In this document: positions 9,337 through 18,570 of the stretch, one piece after another
Numbering within the stretch: position 1 is the first letter of the stretch
Layout: every line of letters begins with the position of its first letter
Source of the DNA: Nafulsella turpanensis ZLM-10
GTDB taxonomy: Bacteria; Bacteroidota; Bacteroidia; Cytophagales; Cyclobacteriaceae
Direction: 5' to 3'
Assembly: GCF_000346615.1 (NCBI RefSeq)
Contig: NZ_ANNU01000052.1
Coordinates: 1-59,172 of the forward strand
DNA length: 59,172 nt
Made by a program: the position numbers and the translations under genes
The notes under the pieces: generated by a model
Database searches by the model: none
Told to the model about the DNA's origin: nothing
Seen by the model: the letters and a program-made list of their open reading frames with translations, nothing else

Positions 9337-10095
9337 ATGGAAGCTATTATTATTGAAGATGAAAAACTGGCCGCTCAACGATTGAAAATGATCGTTCACA
9401 AAGTTGCTCCGGAAATCAATATTAAGACGAAACTGCCAGGCGTGGAAGAAGCGGTACATTATCTGCAGCAGGAAGAGCCGGAACTGATTTTCATGGATAT
9501 CCATCTGTCTGATGGCAGCAGCTTTGGAATATTTGAAAGGGTAAAAGTAACCTCCCCTGTTATTTTTACTACTGCGTATGATGAATATGCTTTAAAAGCC
9601 TTTAAAGTGAATAGCGTAGATTACCTGCTTAAGCCTGTGGAAGAAGAGGCCCTTTCCCAGAGCTTACAGAAATTCAAGGCACTGAAGCATGGCCGGAAGA
9701 TAGCCATAGTAGATTATGAGCGACTACTAAAGACCTTTAACGACCAGAAAATCCATTACAAGCAAAGGTTCCTGGTAAGTTTCGGGAATAAAATTAAAAC
9801 CATTAGAACAGAAGATGTTGCCTATTTTTATGCGGACAGCAAGGCAGTTTTTCTGGTGGAAAAACCAGGCAGTAAATATGTGCTGGATGAAACGCTGGAC
9901 CAGTTGCAGGAAACCCTCGATCCTGTTCAGTACTTCAGAGTCAATAGGGGCTTTCTGGTGAGTGTAGATGCTATTGAGCAGATGTACAGTTATTCCAGAA
10001 GCCGTATTAAAATTGACTTAAAGCCAGCAGCACCAAAAGAGTGTATAGTCAGCACTGAAAAAACGCCGGATTTTAAAACTTGGCTGGGGCAATGA
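9337..10095 (+). CDS. LytTR-family response regulator (pair 2)
   Basis: Receiver domain with the acidic pair in IIEDE, phosphoacceptor Asp54 in FMDIHLSDG, switch Thr in FTTAYDEY and Lys in YLLKPV. A LytTR DNA-binding domain follows (FLVSFGNKIKTIRTEDVAYFY, YFRVNRGFLVSVDAI). It is clearly paralogous to the regulator at 4033, with the same architecture and similar length. Unlike its partner kinase it is full length, so it may still bind DNA even if its kinase is damaged. Confidence 0.92.
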   Translation: MEAIIIEDEKLAAQRLKMIVHKVAPEINIKTKLPGVEEAVHYLQQEEPELIFMDIHLSDGSSFGIFERVKVTSPVIFTTAYDEYALKAFKVNSVDYLLKPVEEEALSQSLQKFKALKHGRKIAIVDYERLLKTFNDQKIHYKQRFLVSFGNKIKTIRTEDVAYFYADSKAVFLVEKPGSKYVLDETLDQLQETLDPVQYFRVNRGFLVSVDAIEQMYSYSRSRIKIDLKPAAPKECIVSTEKTPDFKTWLGQ

Positions 10096-10259
10096 AAGCT
10101 TTTGTTCGGGAGTATATTTTAAAGATAGAAGCCCGCTTTGCCAATCAATGCCAAATGAGATTCAGCAAATAAAATTCAGCAAGATAGGAAGGAATCAAGG
10201 CTAAGGCAACGAAGGCAAGTACCAGTAGTTGACGAGTTCTTTCCGTACCCCTTGCCCTT

Positions 10260-10445
10260 GAATCATTCAATGGAACCTTCCGAGATGAATGCCTGAATGA
10301 GAATTGGTTCTTATCCTTGGAAGACTCACAGGAAAAAATTGAGGAATGGAGACAGGAGTACAATTGCTTCAGACCTCATAGTTCCTTGGGGGATTTAACG
10401 CCCGAAGAGGCGATTGAAAGACTGAATGTAAGCCCGGCTTTTTGA
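10260..10445 (+). pseudogene. IS3-family transposase (OrfB) C-terminal remnant
   Basis: Translation from 10260 reads [17 protein letters not shown], then SLED, then a [19 protein letters not shown] block, and ends in a TGA at 10443. This is the typical C-terminus of an IS3-group OrfB integrase, including the third catalytic acidic residue (Glu in ESFNG). No start, no N-terminal two thirds, no OrfA and no terminal repeats are present. The preceding 160 bases do not continue the protein, so the element was truncated. Confidence 0.85.
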
Positions 10446-10684
10446 TTTTACGCTGGCCCTAATATTGGGAGGACCTCATTTCTTAGACTATAACTGAATC
10501 TGGAGAGGTGTGTAAAGGGTGCCTTTTTCCTGAAATTTTCTTAATGCTTTAGCTTCGTCACATTTTCTTGGCCTTTCGTCACTTTTACTTTGGGTTTTGA
10601 AAAATTTGGCTGACTTTTCCCACAGTTCCCAAAAGTACTTCTAATGCTAGGGGATGAACTGTTGAGAAATTTTATCACTCAATT

Positions 10685-11596
10685 ATGGAACTAAACATTC
10701 GGAGCATTTCCAAAACCTATTCTAATGGAGTCCATGCGCTAAAAAACGTCAGCCTGACAATTCCGCAAGGCATGTACGGGCTGCTGGGCCCAAATGGAGC
10801 AGGTAAGTCTTCGCTCATGCGCATTCTGGCCACTTTGCAGGAGCCGGATGAAGGTGAGATTCATCTTGGAGAGATAGACATAATTCGCCAGAAGGACGAG
10901 TTGCGTAAAACATTGGGTTACCTCCCTCAGGAGTTCGGGCTCTTACGCAATGTAAGGGCAGAGGAGCTGCTCAACCATTTTGCTGTACTGGAGGGTATTA
11001 CCCAACGGAAGGCACGGCGTGAGGTTGTGGAGGCGTTGCTTCGTCAAACGAATCTCTGGGACAAGCGCAAGCAGAAGGTGGGAGGCTTTTCGGGTGGAAT
11101 GCGACAACGTTTTGGTGTGGCAGTAGCCCTGCTGGGGAATCCACAGCTGATGATCGTTGATGAACCTACTGCCGGTTTGGACCCAGCGGAACGGGTGCGT
11201 TTCCTGAACCTGTTAAGTGAATTGGGAGAGAACAGTGTAGTGATCCTCTCGACGCATATCGTGGAAGATGTCTCGGAACTCTGCACCCGCATGGCCATTA
11301 TCAAGCGTGGAGAGATACTTTTGGAGGCTCAGCCGCTAAGTGCTGCCAGGGAGTTGAAGGGACGGATCTGGCGGCGGGTAGTTGAAAAGAGCATGCTGTC
11401 TGAGTTGGAACGCGAGAACAGCGTCATTTCCACAAAGTTACTTGGGGGGGGTACTGTAGTGCATGTCTACAGCGAGGGGAAACCGGGTAAAGAATATGAG
11501 TCGGTGGAACCTGATTTAGAAGATGTTTACTTCAGTACAATGGCAGGACTACACCATCGGACAAGTGAGCAGCAATGGCAGGAGGTGGAACCATGA
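10685..11596 (+). CDS. ABC transporter ATP-binding protein (partner of permease-peptidase fusion)
   Basis: ATPase subunit with Walker A GPNGAGKSS, signature FSGGMRQRFGVAVALL and Walker B LMIVDEPTAGLDP. The H loop is ILSTHIVEDV. The C-terminal ~70 residues follow the domain and are variable. Its stop codon overlaps the ATG of the following gene (ATGA at 11593-11596), so the pair forms one exporter. The closest general types are gliding/ABC-2 ATPases of Bacteroidota. Substrate not known. Confidence 0.9.
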   Translation: MELNIRSISKTYSNGVHALKNVSLTIPQGMYGLLGPNGAGKSSLMRILATLQEPDEGEIHLGEIDIIRQKDELRKTLGYLPQEFGLLRNVRAEELLNHFAVLEGITQRKARREVVEALLRQTNLWDKRKQKVGGFSGGMRQRFGVAVALLGNPQLMIVDEPTAGLDPAERVRFLNLLSELGENSVVILSTHIVEDVSELCTRMAIIKRGEILLEAQPLSAARELKGRIWRRVVEKSMLSELERENSVISTKLLGGGTVVHVYSEGKPGKEYESVEPDLEDVYFSTMAGLHHRTSEQQWQEVEP

Positions 11597-14500
11597 ACTT
11601 CTGGGAAATCTATCGATTTGAGGTCACTTATCAGTTAAGGCGTGCTTCAACCTGGATCTATTTTACAACTGTTCTGGGGCTTACTTTTCTGTGGATCACG
11701 GGCTTTATCGATAATGCCCGTAGTGGAGAAATTCATCTAAATTCCCCACTAATAATTGCAGGAATTACTGCTTTTTCCAACCTGTTTGGCTTGTTGATTA
11801 TAGCAGCACTAGCCAGCGATGCAATCCTAAGGGATAATCAGGCAAGGATGGACCAATTGCTCTACACAACCCCACTCAGCAAGATTACCTGTCTGGGAGG
11901 TCGGTTCCTCGGCACTTTTTCCCTAGTCAGTGTGCTGATGTTGGTAGTAGTTCCTCTGGGGCTGGTAGTGGTCAGCATTATGCCAGCGGTGGAGAGTAAC
12001 GATTTTGGGCCTTTCCGCCCTATGGCTTACATTGGTTCTTCTCTTTTATTTACCTTGCCATATATGTTCATTGCCACAATGCTGCTCTATTCAATGGTAT
12101 TGCTTGGCAGAAATGCTATGCTGAGTTATATGGGGGGTGTGCTGCTTTTCCTATGTACAGTTTTCAGTACGAACGTAGTAGGAGGGATTTGGAGCCAATG
12201 GGAATTGGGGAAGCTGCTGGACCCATCAGGTTTTACCATATTAAAGGAACTGCGGCTATCTTTAACAGCATCTGAGATGAATGAACAAGTAATTGAACTG
12301 GAAGGATCCCTGTTAACTAACCGCCTTCTCTGGCTAAGCATTTCAGGAATTTTATTCACACTGGCATACCTGCGCTTTGGGCTATCCGGCCCCACAGCGG
12401 GTAAAAGGCGTAAGACGGTTGTGCCGGATAGCACTACCCTGGTGCGAGAAAGAAAAGCTCCGGTCTGCCTGCCATCTGTTCCTAGAGCATTTGGCTTTAA
12501 GGCTCGGGTGCAGCAGATACTTTATCTTACATTCTACTCCTTTCGGGAGATGGCAGCCAGTCATGGCTGGCTGGTAGTGCCGGCTATGGCAGTTATTCTC
12601 TTCCTTATGCTGCCTGAACTGCTGGAGGGGCCACTTGGTGTTCCCGCACTTCCGACTACAGGAAGAGTAATAGGCCATTTTGACCACTTTGTCATTGGAA
12701 TGATCGTTGCCATGCTCATTACCTTATATGCAGGACAACTGGTCTGGCGGGAACGGGAGGCGCGCATGAATGAAATTGCTGACATCCTTCCAGTTTCGAA
12801 TGGGGTACAGCTCATAAGCAAGCTACTGGCCCTTACGCTCATGGTTTTTGCAGTGCAGGTGGTGTTGATGGTGACAGCCATAAGCACTCAGGCCTGGATG
12901 GGTTATTCGGAGTTATTAGAGACAGGATTGTACCTGAAGGTCTTTTTTTGTATACAGCTGGTTGATTATCTTTTGCTCATACCTGTTGCTTTGGCTGTTC
13001 ACGTTCTGGTAAATCAGAAATATGTAGGACACCTGCTCATATTACTTTTTTACTCCTATACGATTTTACCTGAAATGCTGGGAATTGAGCATAACCTGTT
13101 AATATATGGATCTGACCCTGGCTTAACTTATTCTGAAATGAGTGGCTTCAATCTTTCCATCGCTCCATGGTTTTGGTTCAAACTCTATTGGGCAGGCTGG
13201 GCTCTTCTCTTTATTCTGATGGCTAAGCTATTCTGGGTGCGGAGTGTGGAGCCTGGTCTGAAGTGGCGGGTAAAGGGAGCACAGTTAAATCTTACTGTTC
13301 CAAATATTATAGGAGCGGAGGTGATTATGATTCTCATTTGTGCATCAGGTACTTTTATCTTCTATAACACCAATGTGCTGAATGAATTTCGCACAGCAGG
13401 TAAGGGAAATGAACGCCGGGTAGAATATGAACAGCGTTTTGGAAAGTACCGTGGAGCTCCGCAGCCTCAACTGACAGCAACAAGTTTACATGTGGAGATT
13501 TATCCTGAACTAAGGGGGGCAGTGATTCATGGGGTCTTTCGGTTAGAAAACAAAACCAGCGTGGAGATTGATACCATTCATCTGGCCATCGCCTCTGAAG
13601 TAATCACTGGTGTAGTAGATTTCAGCCGACAGGCACAGTTGATAATCGCTGATGAAAAGCTGGGGCACCGGATTTATCGTCTTGAAAAAGCGCTCCAACC
13701 CGGGGATTCGCTACGGCTGAGTTTTGAGGTTTCTTATCAGTCACAGGGGTTCCGGAATCGTGGAATTAACCCGGATATAGCTGGCAATGGAACTTACATT
13801 AGGAATATTGACTGGCTGCCTGCCATTGGTTATCAGCCAAACAGGGAGCTGAATAAGGCTGAAGAGCGAAAAGCCTATGGGCTTGCTCTACGCTCAGCTG
13901 TTCGCTCTCTTTACGACAAGGAGGCGCGAAAAGACCACTCAGGACGTGAGCGGATACATTTTGAGGCTACCATTGGTACAGATGCTGACCAGGTTGCCCT
14001 CGCTCCCGGTGCATTACGCCAGGTTTGGGGGGAAAAGGGGCGACACTATTTTCACTACAAAACAGACAGTGCCATTCGGAATAGCTACCCCATTCTTTCT
14101 GCAGACTATGCAGTGCACGAGACCCGGTGGAAAGGTGTTGAGATTCAAATATTTTATCACCCAAGGCACAATCAGAACCTGGAGCGGATGGCTCAAAGTT
14201 TGCAGGCCTCTCTGGCTTATTATTCTAAATACTTTGGGCCTTATCCGCACCGCCACCTAAGACTTGTACAATATCCCGGCGAAGGGAGTCTGACCTCCTT
14301 TCCTGGCTTGATTACCTATCCGGAGGAGTTCGCCCTCCTTCAGCCTGAGGAGGACCCAAGGAATATTGACATCCCTTTTGCCGTAGTGGCGCATGAGGTA
14401 GCGCACCAATGGTGGGGGAATCAACTCATACCTGCCTATGTGGAAGGGGCTCCCCTGATTACTGAGAGCTTGGCTTGGTATAGCGCACTGGGGGTGGTGC

Positions 14501-15180
14501 AGGAAACTTATGGTGTAGAGCACCTCCGGAGGTTTCTGGATGTCATGCGCGAAGCTTATTTAACACCTCGCAGTAAAGCCAATCTACCTCTTCTTCGTGC
14601 TACTGATCCGTTTCTCGCTTATCGAAAGGGGCCTTTTGCAATGTATGCGCTTCGTGAGTATTTTGGTGAGAATCAGGTAAATATGGCACTACAGCACCTG
14701 CTAAGAGAATACAGTTTAGGTGAGTCTCCCTTACCAACGTCTCTCGACCTCTACAGACAACTGCAGTCGGCAATGCCTGACTCACTAAATTACCTATTGC
14801 GTGATCTTTTCGAGCTAAATACTTATTGGGAACTAAAAACGGAACAGGTGTGGGCAGAGCCATTGGAGGAAGGTGAGTGGCGTGTGACTTTAGAGGTGCT
14901 GGCAAGGAAGGTTGCTGTGGATAGCCTTGGTGCAGAAACAGAGCTACCCATGAATGACTTTATTGAAATTGCGGTCTTTGCCGATGAAGCTTCAAAAAAG
15001 ACAATTTACCAGCGCAAACATAGAATCCATTCAGGTAATCAGCGAATTACAGTCCTGGTTCCATTGGAACCGAAAAGAGCTGGCGTCGATCCCCGGGGCT
15101 TGCTGATAGATACAAAGATGACCGATAATAGTAAAAAGGTAGCAGTAGGAGGAGTGCGGACGCAACCAAAGCCTAATTAA
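11593..15180 (+). CDS. ABC-2 permease fused to an M1-type metallopeptidase domain
   Basis: A 1195-residue fusion. The first ~600 residues contain two ABC-2 permease-like halves with many membrane segments. The remainder is a predicted extracytoplasmic domain resembling M1 aminopeptidases. The zinc site HEVAH starts at about residue 934 (HEVAHQWWGNQ), and the third ligand is the Glu in TESLAWYSA, 19 rather than 18 residues after the second His. No GxMEN exopeptidase motif is visible, so aminopeptidase activity is uncertain. The ATG at 11593 is preferred over one 18 bases upstream because it forms an ATGA overlap with the ATPase gene and has GGAGGTGG just before it. The fusion is known in Bacteroidota, but its function is not. 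Confidence 0.88.
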   Translation: MNFWEIYRFEVTYQLRRASTWIYFTTVLGLTFLWITGFIDNARSGEIHLNSPLIIAGITAFSNLFGLLIIAALASDAILRDNQARMDQLLYTTPLSKITCLGGRFLGTFSLVSVLMLVVVPLGLVVVSIMPAVESNDFGPFRPMAYIGSSLLFTLPYMFIATMLLYSMVLLGRNAMLSYMGGVLLFLCTVFSTNVVGGIWSQWELGKLLDPSGFTILKELRLSLTASEMNEQVIELEGSLLTNRLLWLSISGILFTLAYLRFGLSGPTAGKRRKTVVPDSTTLVRERKAPVCLPSVPRAFGFKARVQQILYLTFYSFREMAASHGWLVVPAMAVILFLMLPELLEGPLGVPALPTTGRVIGHFDHFVIGMIVAMLITLYAGQLVWREREARMNEIADILPVSNGVQLISKLLALTLMVFAVQVVLMVTAISTQAWMGYSELLETGLYLKVFFCIQLVDYLLLIPVALAVHVLVNQKYVGHLLILLFYSYTILPEMLGIEHNLLIYGSDPGLTYSEMSGFNLSIAPWFWFKLYWAGWALLFILMAKLFWVRSVEPGLKWRVKGAQLNLTVPNIIGAEVIMILICASGTFIFYNTNVLNEFRTAGKGNERRVEYEQRFGKYRGAPQPQLTATSLHVEIYPELRGAVIHGVFRLENKTSVEIDTIHLAIASEVITGVVDFSRQAQLIIADEKLGHRIYRLEKALQPGDSLRLSFEVSYQSQGFRNRGINPDIAGNGTYIRNIDWLPAIGYQPNRELNKAEERKAYGLALRSAVRSLYDKEARKDHSGRERIHFEATIGTDADQVALAPGALRQVWGEKGRHYFHYKTDSAIRNSYPILSADYAVHETRWKGVEIQIFYHPRHNQNLERMAQSLQASLAYYSKYFGPYPHRHLRLVQYPGEGSLTSFPGLITYPEEFALLQPEEDPRNIDIPFAVVAHEVAHQWWGNQLIPAYVEGAPLITESLAWYSALGVVQETYGVEHLRRFLDVMREAYLTPRSKANLPLLRATDPFLAYRKGPFAMYALREYFGENQVNMALQHLLREYSLGESPLPTSLDLYRQLQSAMPDSLNYLLRDLFELNTYWELKTEQVWAEPLEEGEWRVTLEVLARKVAVDSLGAETELPMNDFIEIAVFADEASKKTIYQRKHRIHSGNQRITVLVPLEPKRAGVDPRGLLIDTKMTDNSKKVAVGGVRTQPKPN

Positions 15181-15331
15181 GTAACAGACATTTGAATCTC
15201 TGAAAAAAGGACCTTTTATGGTCCTGTGTATTGGCAGGTATAAGTTGAAACAGAAGCTTGAATCTGTTTGGTAGAAAGTTTCTGCTATTTTAGGAGAGAA
15301 GTTTTCTTTTGCTAGCTGGAAAATTGTGAAA

Positions 15332-16864
15332 ATGAGAAGTTTAATTAGAAAGGTTGTAGATTTTAAGAAAATTGAATTTTGGGCACTCACCACTTTCTTT
15401 GTGTTTATGCTCTTCTTCTTTATTAGAGATGGAGTTCAAGGGTCTTCTACAATAAATCCGACTAACAAGACCTTCTTTGAGGAGGCGGGAGCTCAATTCA
15501 GTTTTTATAGGAATTACTTTTTTCCTCAACTTGTTCGCCTAATTATCCTCTTTCTAACTTTTCTAATGCTGAATTTTGTTGTCATTCCCAATTTGGTAAG
15601 AAAGGAAGCGGTTCCCAGAAATATATTTTTAGTGGTTGTGTTGTTTTTACTGTGTGCCATGGTCTTGTGCGTAACGAATATTTACCTGAAGAGCTATCTT
15701 TTTTCTCACTACCAAAACGTGCTGGGGGCTTATATCAGGATTTTCCAGGAAAGCTTCCTGTATTCTACCTGGTTACTTTTATTATTAGGGTTTTACTCGG
15801 CAATCAAATATTCCGGGCTTTACCTACTGTCCTGCGTGGAAGTCCTCCGGAAAAAGTACCGGTTTATAGATTTTAACGGGCTTGCTGCCCTTGTTCTGTG
15901 GATGATGGGGCTGTTTCTTCTATTGATAATAAATGAAGATAATAAACAAATAGCTGCTGTCTGGGGAGTAGTAGGTTTATCCGGGATTTTCCTTTACTGG
16001 TACTCCTTCTATTTACTTATTCCAAATTCTTTAATCAAAAAAAGAAGTATTCTTGTTTATCTAGGAAAAGTCATATTTACTTTAGTAGTTGCTTTCCTTC
16101 CAACAACCTTTTTATTAATGCCATTGGTTATTCTTGATGATGTGGCCTTCAGTATCAGTCTTTTCAATACTATTTTTCAGTTGTTCATAACTGCGCCACT
16201 GAGCTGGCTACTTTTCAAGCGAAAAATGAGGGGAAATGAAGAAATTTATATTTTGAAGAAGAAATTAAGGCATTCAAATGCCAGCCTCGATTTCCTTCGA
16301 TCTCAGATTAATCCACACTTTCTTTTTAATGCACTGAACACTATTTACGGAAATGCCTTGGTGGAGAGAGCCGTGCGTACTAGTGAAGGAATAGAAAAAT
16401 TAGGCGATATGATGCGATTTATGCTCCAGGAGAATATGCAGGAGAAAATTTCACTGGCTCGTGATGTTGAAAATTTGAACAACTTCATCAGTCTTCAGAC
16501 GCTACGCACCGATCTTAATGCTAATATACAAATACAGGCGGAGATCGAGCAGCAAGCGAACAGTGTTGAGATAGCCCCGATGCTGTTGATCCCTTTTATT
16601 GAAAATGCTTTTAAGCATGGGGTCAGTTTCAGGAAACCTTCCTACATAAACATTGTCTTAGAGCTAAAAGATAATATTCTTTATTTTGAGGTACATAACA
16701 GTAAACATGCAAAACAAGAAAGTGACTCTGAGAAGAATAAAAGTGGCACTGGCCTGGGCAATGTAAAACTGCGTTTACAACTTTTATATCCCGATAAGCA
16801 TGAGCTTGCTATCTGTGAAACAGAGAAAGAATTTTCCATTCATTTAATGATATACTTATCTTAG
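15332..16864 (+). CDS. LytS-type sensor histidine kinase with eight predicted membrane segments (pair 3)
   Basis: Larger relative of the other two kinases, with roughly eight hydrophobic segments in the first 300 residues and no evident periplasmic domain. The catalytic part has SQINPHFLFNALNTI (His near residue 329), IPFIENAFKHG (N box) and SGTGLGNVKLRLQLLYP (G box). A GTG six bases upstream is an alternative start; the ATG at 15332 is chosen. The regulator gene follows after 20 bases. Its sequence is less like pairs 1 and 2 than those are to each other, so it probably has a separate history. Confidence 0.88.
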   Translation: MRSLIRKVVDFKKIEFWALTTFFVFMLFFFIRDGVQGSSTINPTNKTFFEEAGAQFSFYRNYFFPQLVRLIILFLTFLMLNFVVIPNLVRKEAVPRNIFLVVVLFLLCAMVLCVTNIYLKSYLFSHYQNVLGAYIRIFQESFLYSTWLLLLLGFYSAIKYSGLYLLSCVEVLRKKYRFIDFNGLAALVLWMMGLFLLLIINEDNKQIAAVWGVVGLSGIFLYWYSFYLLIPNSLIKKRSILVYLGKVIFTLVVAFLPTTFLLMPLVILDDVAFSISLFNTIFQLFITAPLSWLLFKRKMRGNEEIYILKKKLRHSNASLDFLRSQINPHFLFNALNTIYGNALVERAVRTSEGIEKLGDMMRFMLQENMQEKISLARDVENLNNFISLQTLRTDLNANIQIQAEIEQQANSVEIAPMLLIPFIENAFKHGVSFRKPSYINIVLELKDNILYFEVHNSKHAKQESDSEKNKSGTGLGNVKLRLQLLYPDKHELAICETEKEFSIHLMIYLS

Positions 16865-16884
16865 TTTAACCCCATCTACTTTAC

Positions 16885-17565
16885 ATGAAAGCAATTGCCA
16901 TAGATGATGAGCCTGTAGCTTTGGAAGTTGTAAAGCAGCATGCTGCCAAGGTTCCTTTTCTTGAACTAAAAGCGACATTCACAGAAGCCTTTAAGGCATT
17001 GGATTACTTGCAGGAAGAGAATGTCGACTTACTGTTTCTGGACATAAAGATGCCTGATATAACCGGTATTGGCTTTTTCAATAGCCTGTCTAAAAAGCCG
17101 CTATTAATCTTTACTACAGCATTCTCGGAGCATGCGGTAACGAGCTTTGAAATGGATGCGGTAGACTATCTGCTTAAACCCTTCTCCTTGTCTCGTTTCA
17201 TCAGAGCCTGCAATAAGGCTTTTGAACTTCATAAATTGAGGAATGCTACTGACCTACCTGATTATATTTTCTTAAAAACAGGGTATGAACAATTGAAAGT
17301 TTTATATGATGATATTTTATATGTGGAAGCTGCAGGTAACTATGTGACCTTTGTTTTAAAGGATAAAAAGATAATGTCGCGTAGTTCTTTTAATGAAGCA
17401 ATTAACCTTTTGCCAGCTGCTAAATTTGTAAGGGTTCATCGATCCTATATTGTGGCAGTTAGTAGAATAGAGAAGGTTGAGAGGCACCAGCTAACAATTG
17501 GGAGTCAAAAGTTGCCTGTGAGCGAAGCCTATAGAGAGGGTCTTACATCCATTCTTCATAAATAA
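16885..17565 (+). CDS. LytTR-family response regulator (pair 3)
   Basis: Receiver domain with acidic residues in AIDDE, phosphoacceptor Asp53 in FLDIKMPDITG, Thr in FTTAFSEHA and Lys in YLLKPF. The LytTR domain is recognisable from YIFLKTGYEQLKVLYDDILY and FVRVHRSYIVAV. At 226 residues it is shorter than the other two regulators because the linker is short. It is transcribed with the kinase upstream. A 1-kb gene-free stretch follows. Confidence 0.92.
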   Translation: MKAIAIDDEPVALEVVKQHAAKVPFLELKATFTEAFKALDYLQEENVDLLFLDIKMPDITGIGFFNSLSKKPLLIFTTAFSEHAVTSFEMDAVDYLLKPFSLSRFIRACNKAFELHKLRNATDLPDYIFLKTGYEQLKVLYDDILYVEAAGNYVTFVLKDKKIMSRSSFNEAINLLPAAKFVRVHRSYIVAVSRIEKVERHQLTIGSQKLPVSEAYREGLTSILHK

Positions 17566-18128
17566 TTTTTATTTTTTGTTCCATTTATTAGGGGCGGATC
17601 AGGAATCTAAAATGGGAAAGGGTTAAAGGCTGGGAGTAGATGAATTTTTATTATTGTGTAGGGGCTCTCTGAAGGACATGCTCATTAGGGATGGTTACCC
17701 TGATAGTAAAACTTCTTGCGATAAGAAATTCTAAAGGATACATACAAACAAAAGATTCAAATTCTGACATTTTCCAAAACATCCTGATAACATGAGGAAA
17801 GCCATTGATCGCCTTTAAATCTGCGTTCTCATTCTCTGCTGCTTAGAGCGGACTTAAGCTTTACCATTTTTACCCATGGTGCCTAGTTTTAGCCGGACCA
17901 TTTAAGCTTAGAGGCAGGAATAAGACAAAGAGACGCGAAGCGCCTGCGTCAAGTAATTAGTGGCTGTAATAAACTGTAAGATACTCAAGGAAAGCAGGTA
18001 AGAGAGGTCTTTCTGCAGGTGAGAAGTCTCTGTAAATATCATGCTGTTGTGGAATACCAGTATTTTAGCTTTCGTACAACCTGAACGAACGGCCGTTTGT
18101 CCTCTTTCATGACAGAAATTTTATGCTG

Positions 18129-18296
18129 TTAATCAACCTTTCTCCTAATTTCTTCTGCTGTTAAACGGTCCATTTATTTTACCAGGAAGTCCACATTAAA
18201 TTTCTCACCAATTTTTTGAATCTCATAACTCATAGCCTTAGGAGAAGGAACTGGGCTGGAGGGAGTAGTTTTCTTCTTTAGGAATCCTTTTTTATC
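18129..18296 (-). pseudogene. Short broken reading frame, unrecognised
   Basis: Read leftward, this gives DKKGFLKKKTTPSSPVPSPK, then AMSYEIQKIGEKFNVDFLVK, a stop, then MDRLTAEEIRRKVD and another stop. The amino-acid pattern looks protein-like, but no start codon precedes the first part and the stop splits it. The BlaI-type operators lie just upstream in this orientation. It may be a decayed gene or chance. Confidence 0.2.
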
Positions 18297-18323
18297 AGCA
18301 GAATTAGTATCTCAAGAAAAAAA

Positions 18324-18339
18324 TACTAATTAGTTAGTA
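18324..18339. promoter_or_regulatory. BlaI-type operator O1 upstream of outer membrane protein
   Basis: TACTAATTAGTTAGTA is a 16-base near-palindrome (14 of 16 positions symmetric) fitting the shared pattern ACTAA-N4-TTAGT. It is followed three bases later by a second palindrome. A matching site stands in front of the blaI gene at 21049, which supports BlaI binding. Confidence 0.65.
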
Positions 18340-18342
18340 GTG

Positions 18343-18360
18343 ATACTAATTAATTAGTAT
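18343..18360. promoter_or_regulatory. BlaI-type operator O2, perfect 18-bp palindrome
   Basis: ATACTAATTAATTAGTAT is a perfect 18-base palindrome. It directly abuts the promoter box TATGTTTG at 18361, so a bound repressor would cover the promoter. An extra half site ATTAGTAT lies at 18303-18310. Confidence 0.75.
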
Positions 18361-18368
18361 TATGTTTG
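18361..18368 (+). promoter_or_regulatory. Bacteroidota promoter -7 box for the outer membrane protein gene
   Basis: TATGTTTG matches TAnnTTTG. It begins at the base after operator O2 and leaves a leader of about 195 bases before the ATG at 18571. No clear TTG is seen at the -33 position, which is filled by the operator. Confidence 0.5.
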
Positions 18369-18570
18369 TAGCAGAAGCCTTTTCTTGGGAGTTTACCCAT
18401 TGTAAAGCACAAATTGTACAGGTTTTCTTAAGCCTGTACGAAGTTTCTGCAAGATTCCTTCTTATTTCTGATCTATTGTGTAGGATTAAAATTGCCACAA
18501 AAGTAATGTAAGAGAAAGAATTCCTGATTTTAAATATCAAGCTCTTTACCAAAACTTAAATTTCATCAAC

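Larger units (their letters stand above)
17566..18570. other. Gene-free kilobase with operator/promoter at its right end
   Basis: No intact gene is seen. Positions 18129-18296 read on the minus strand as a short broken frame (listed separately). Positions 18324-18368 hold two palindromic operators and a promoter box for the outer membrane protein gene. In the ~200-base leader a 7-bp hairpin (GTACAGG / CCTGTAC) lies at 18416-18439. The rest, including a GC-rich spot near 17930-17955, is unexplained. Confidence 0.55.

Noticed and set aside
15208-15225. Hairpin AGGACC / GGTCCT after the permease-peptidase gene
   Set aside because: It has no T run in the rightward direction and only 6 pairs. A partly similar string near 26250 is too short to call a repeat.
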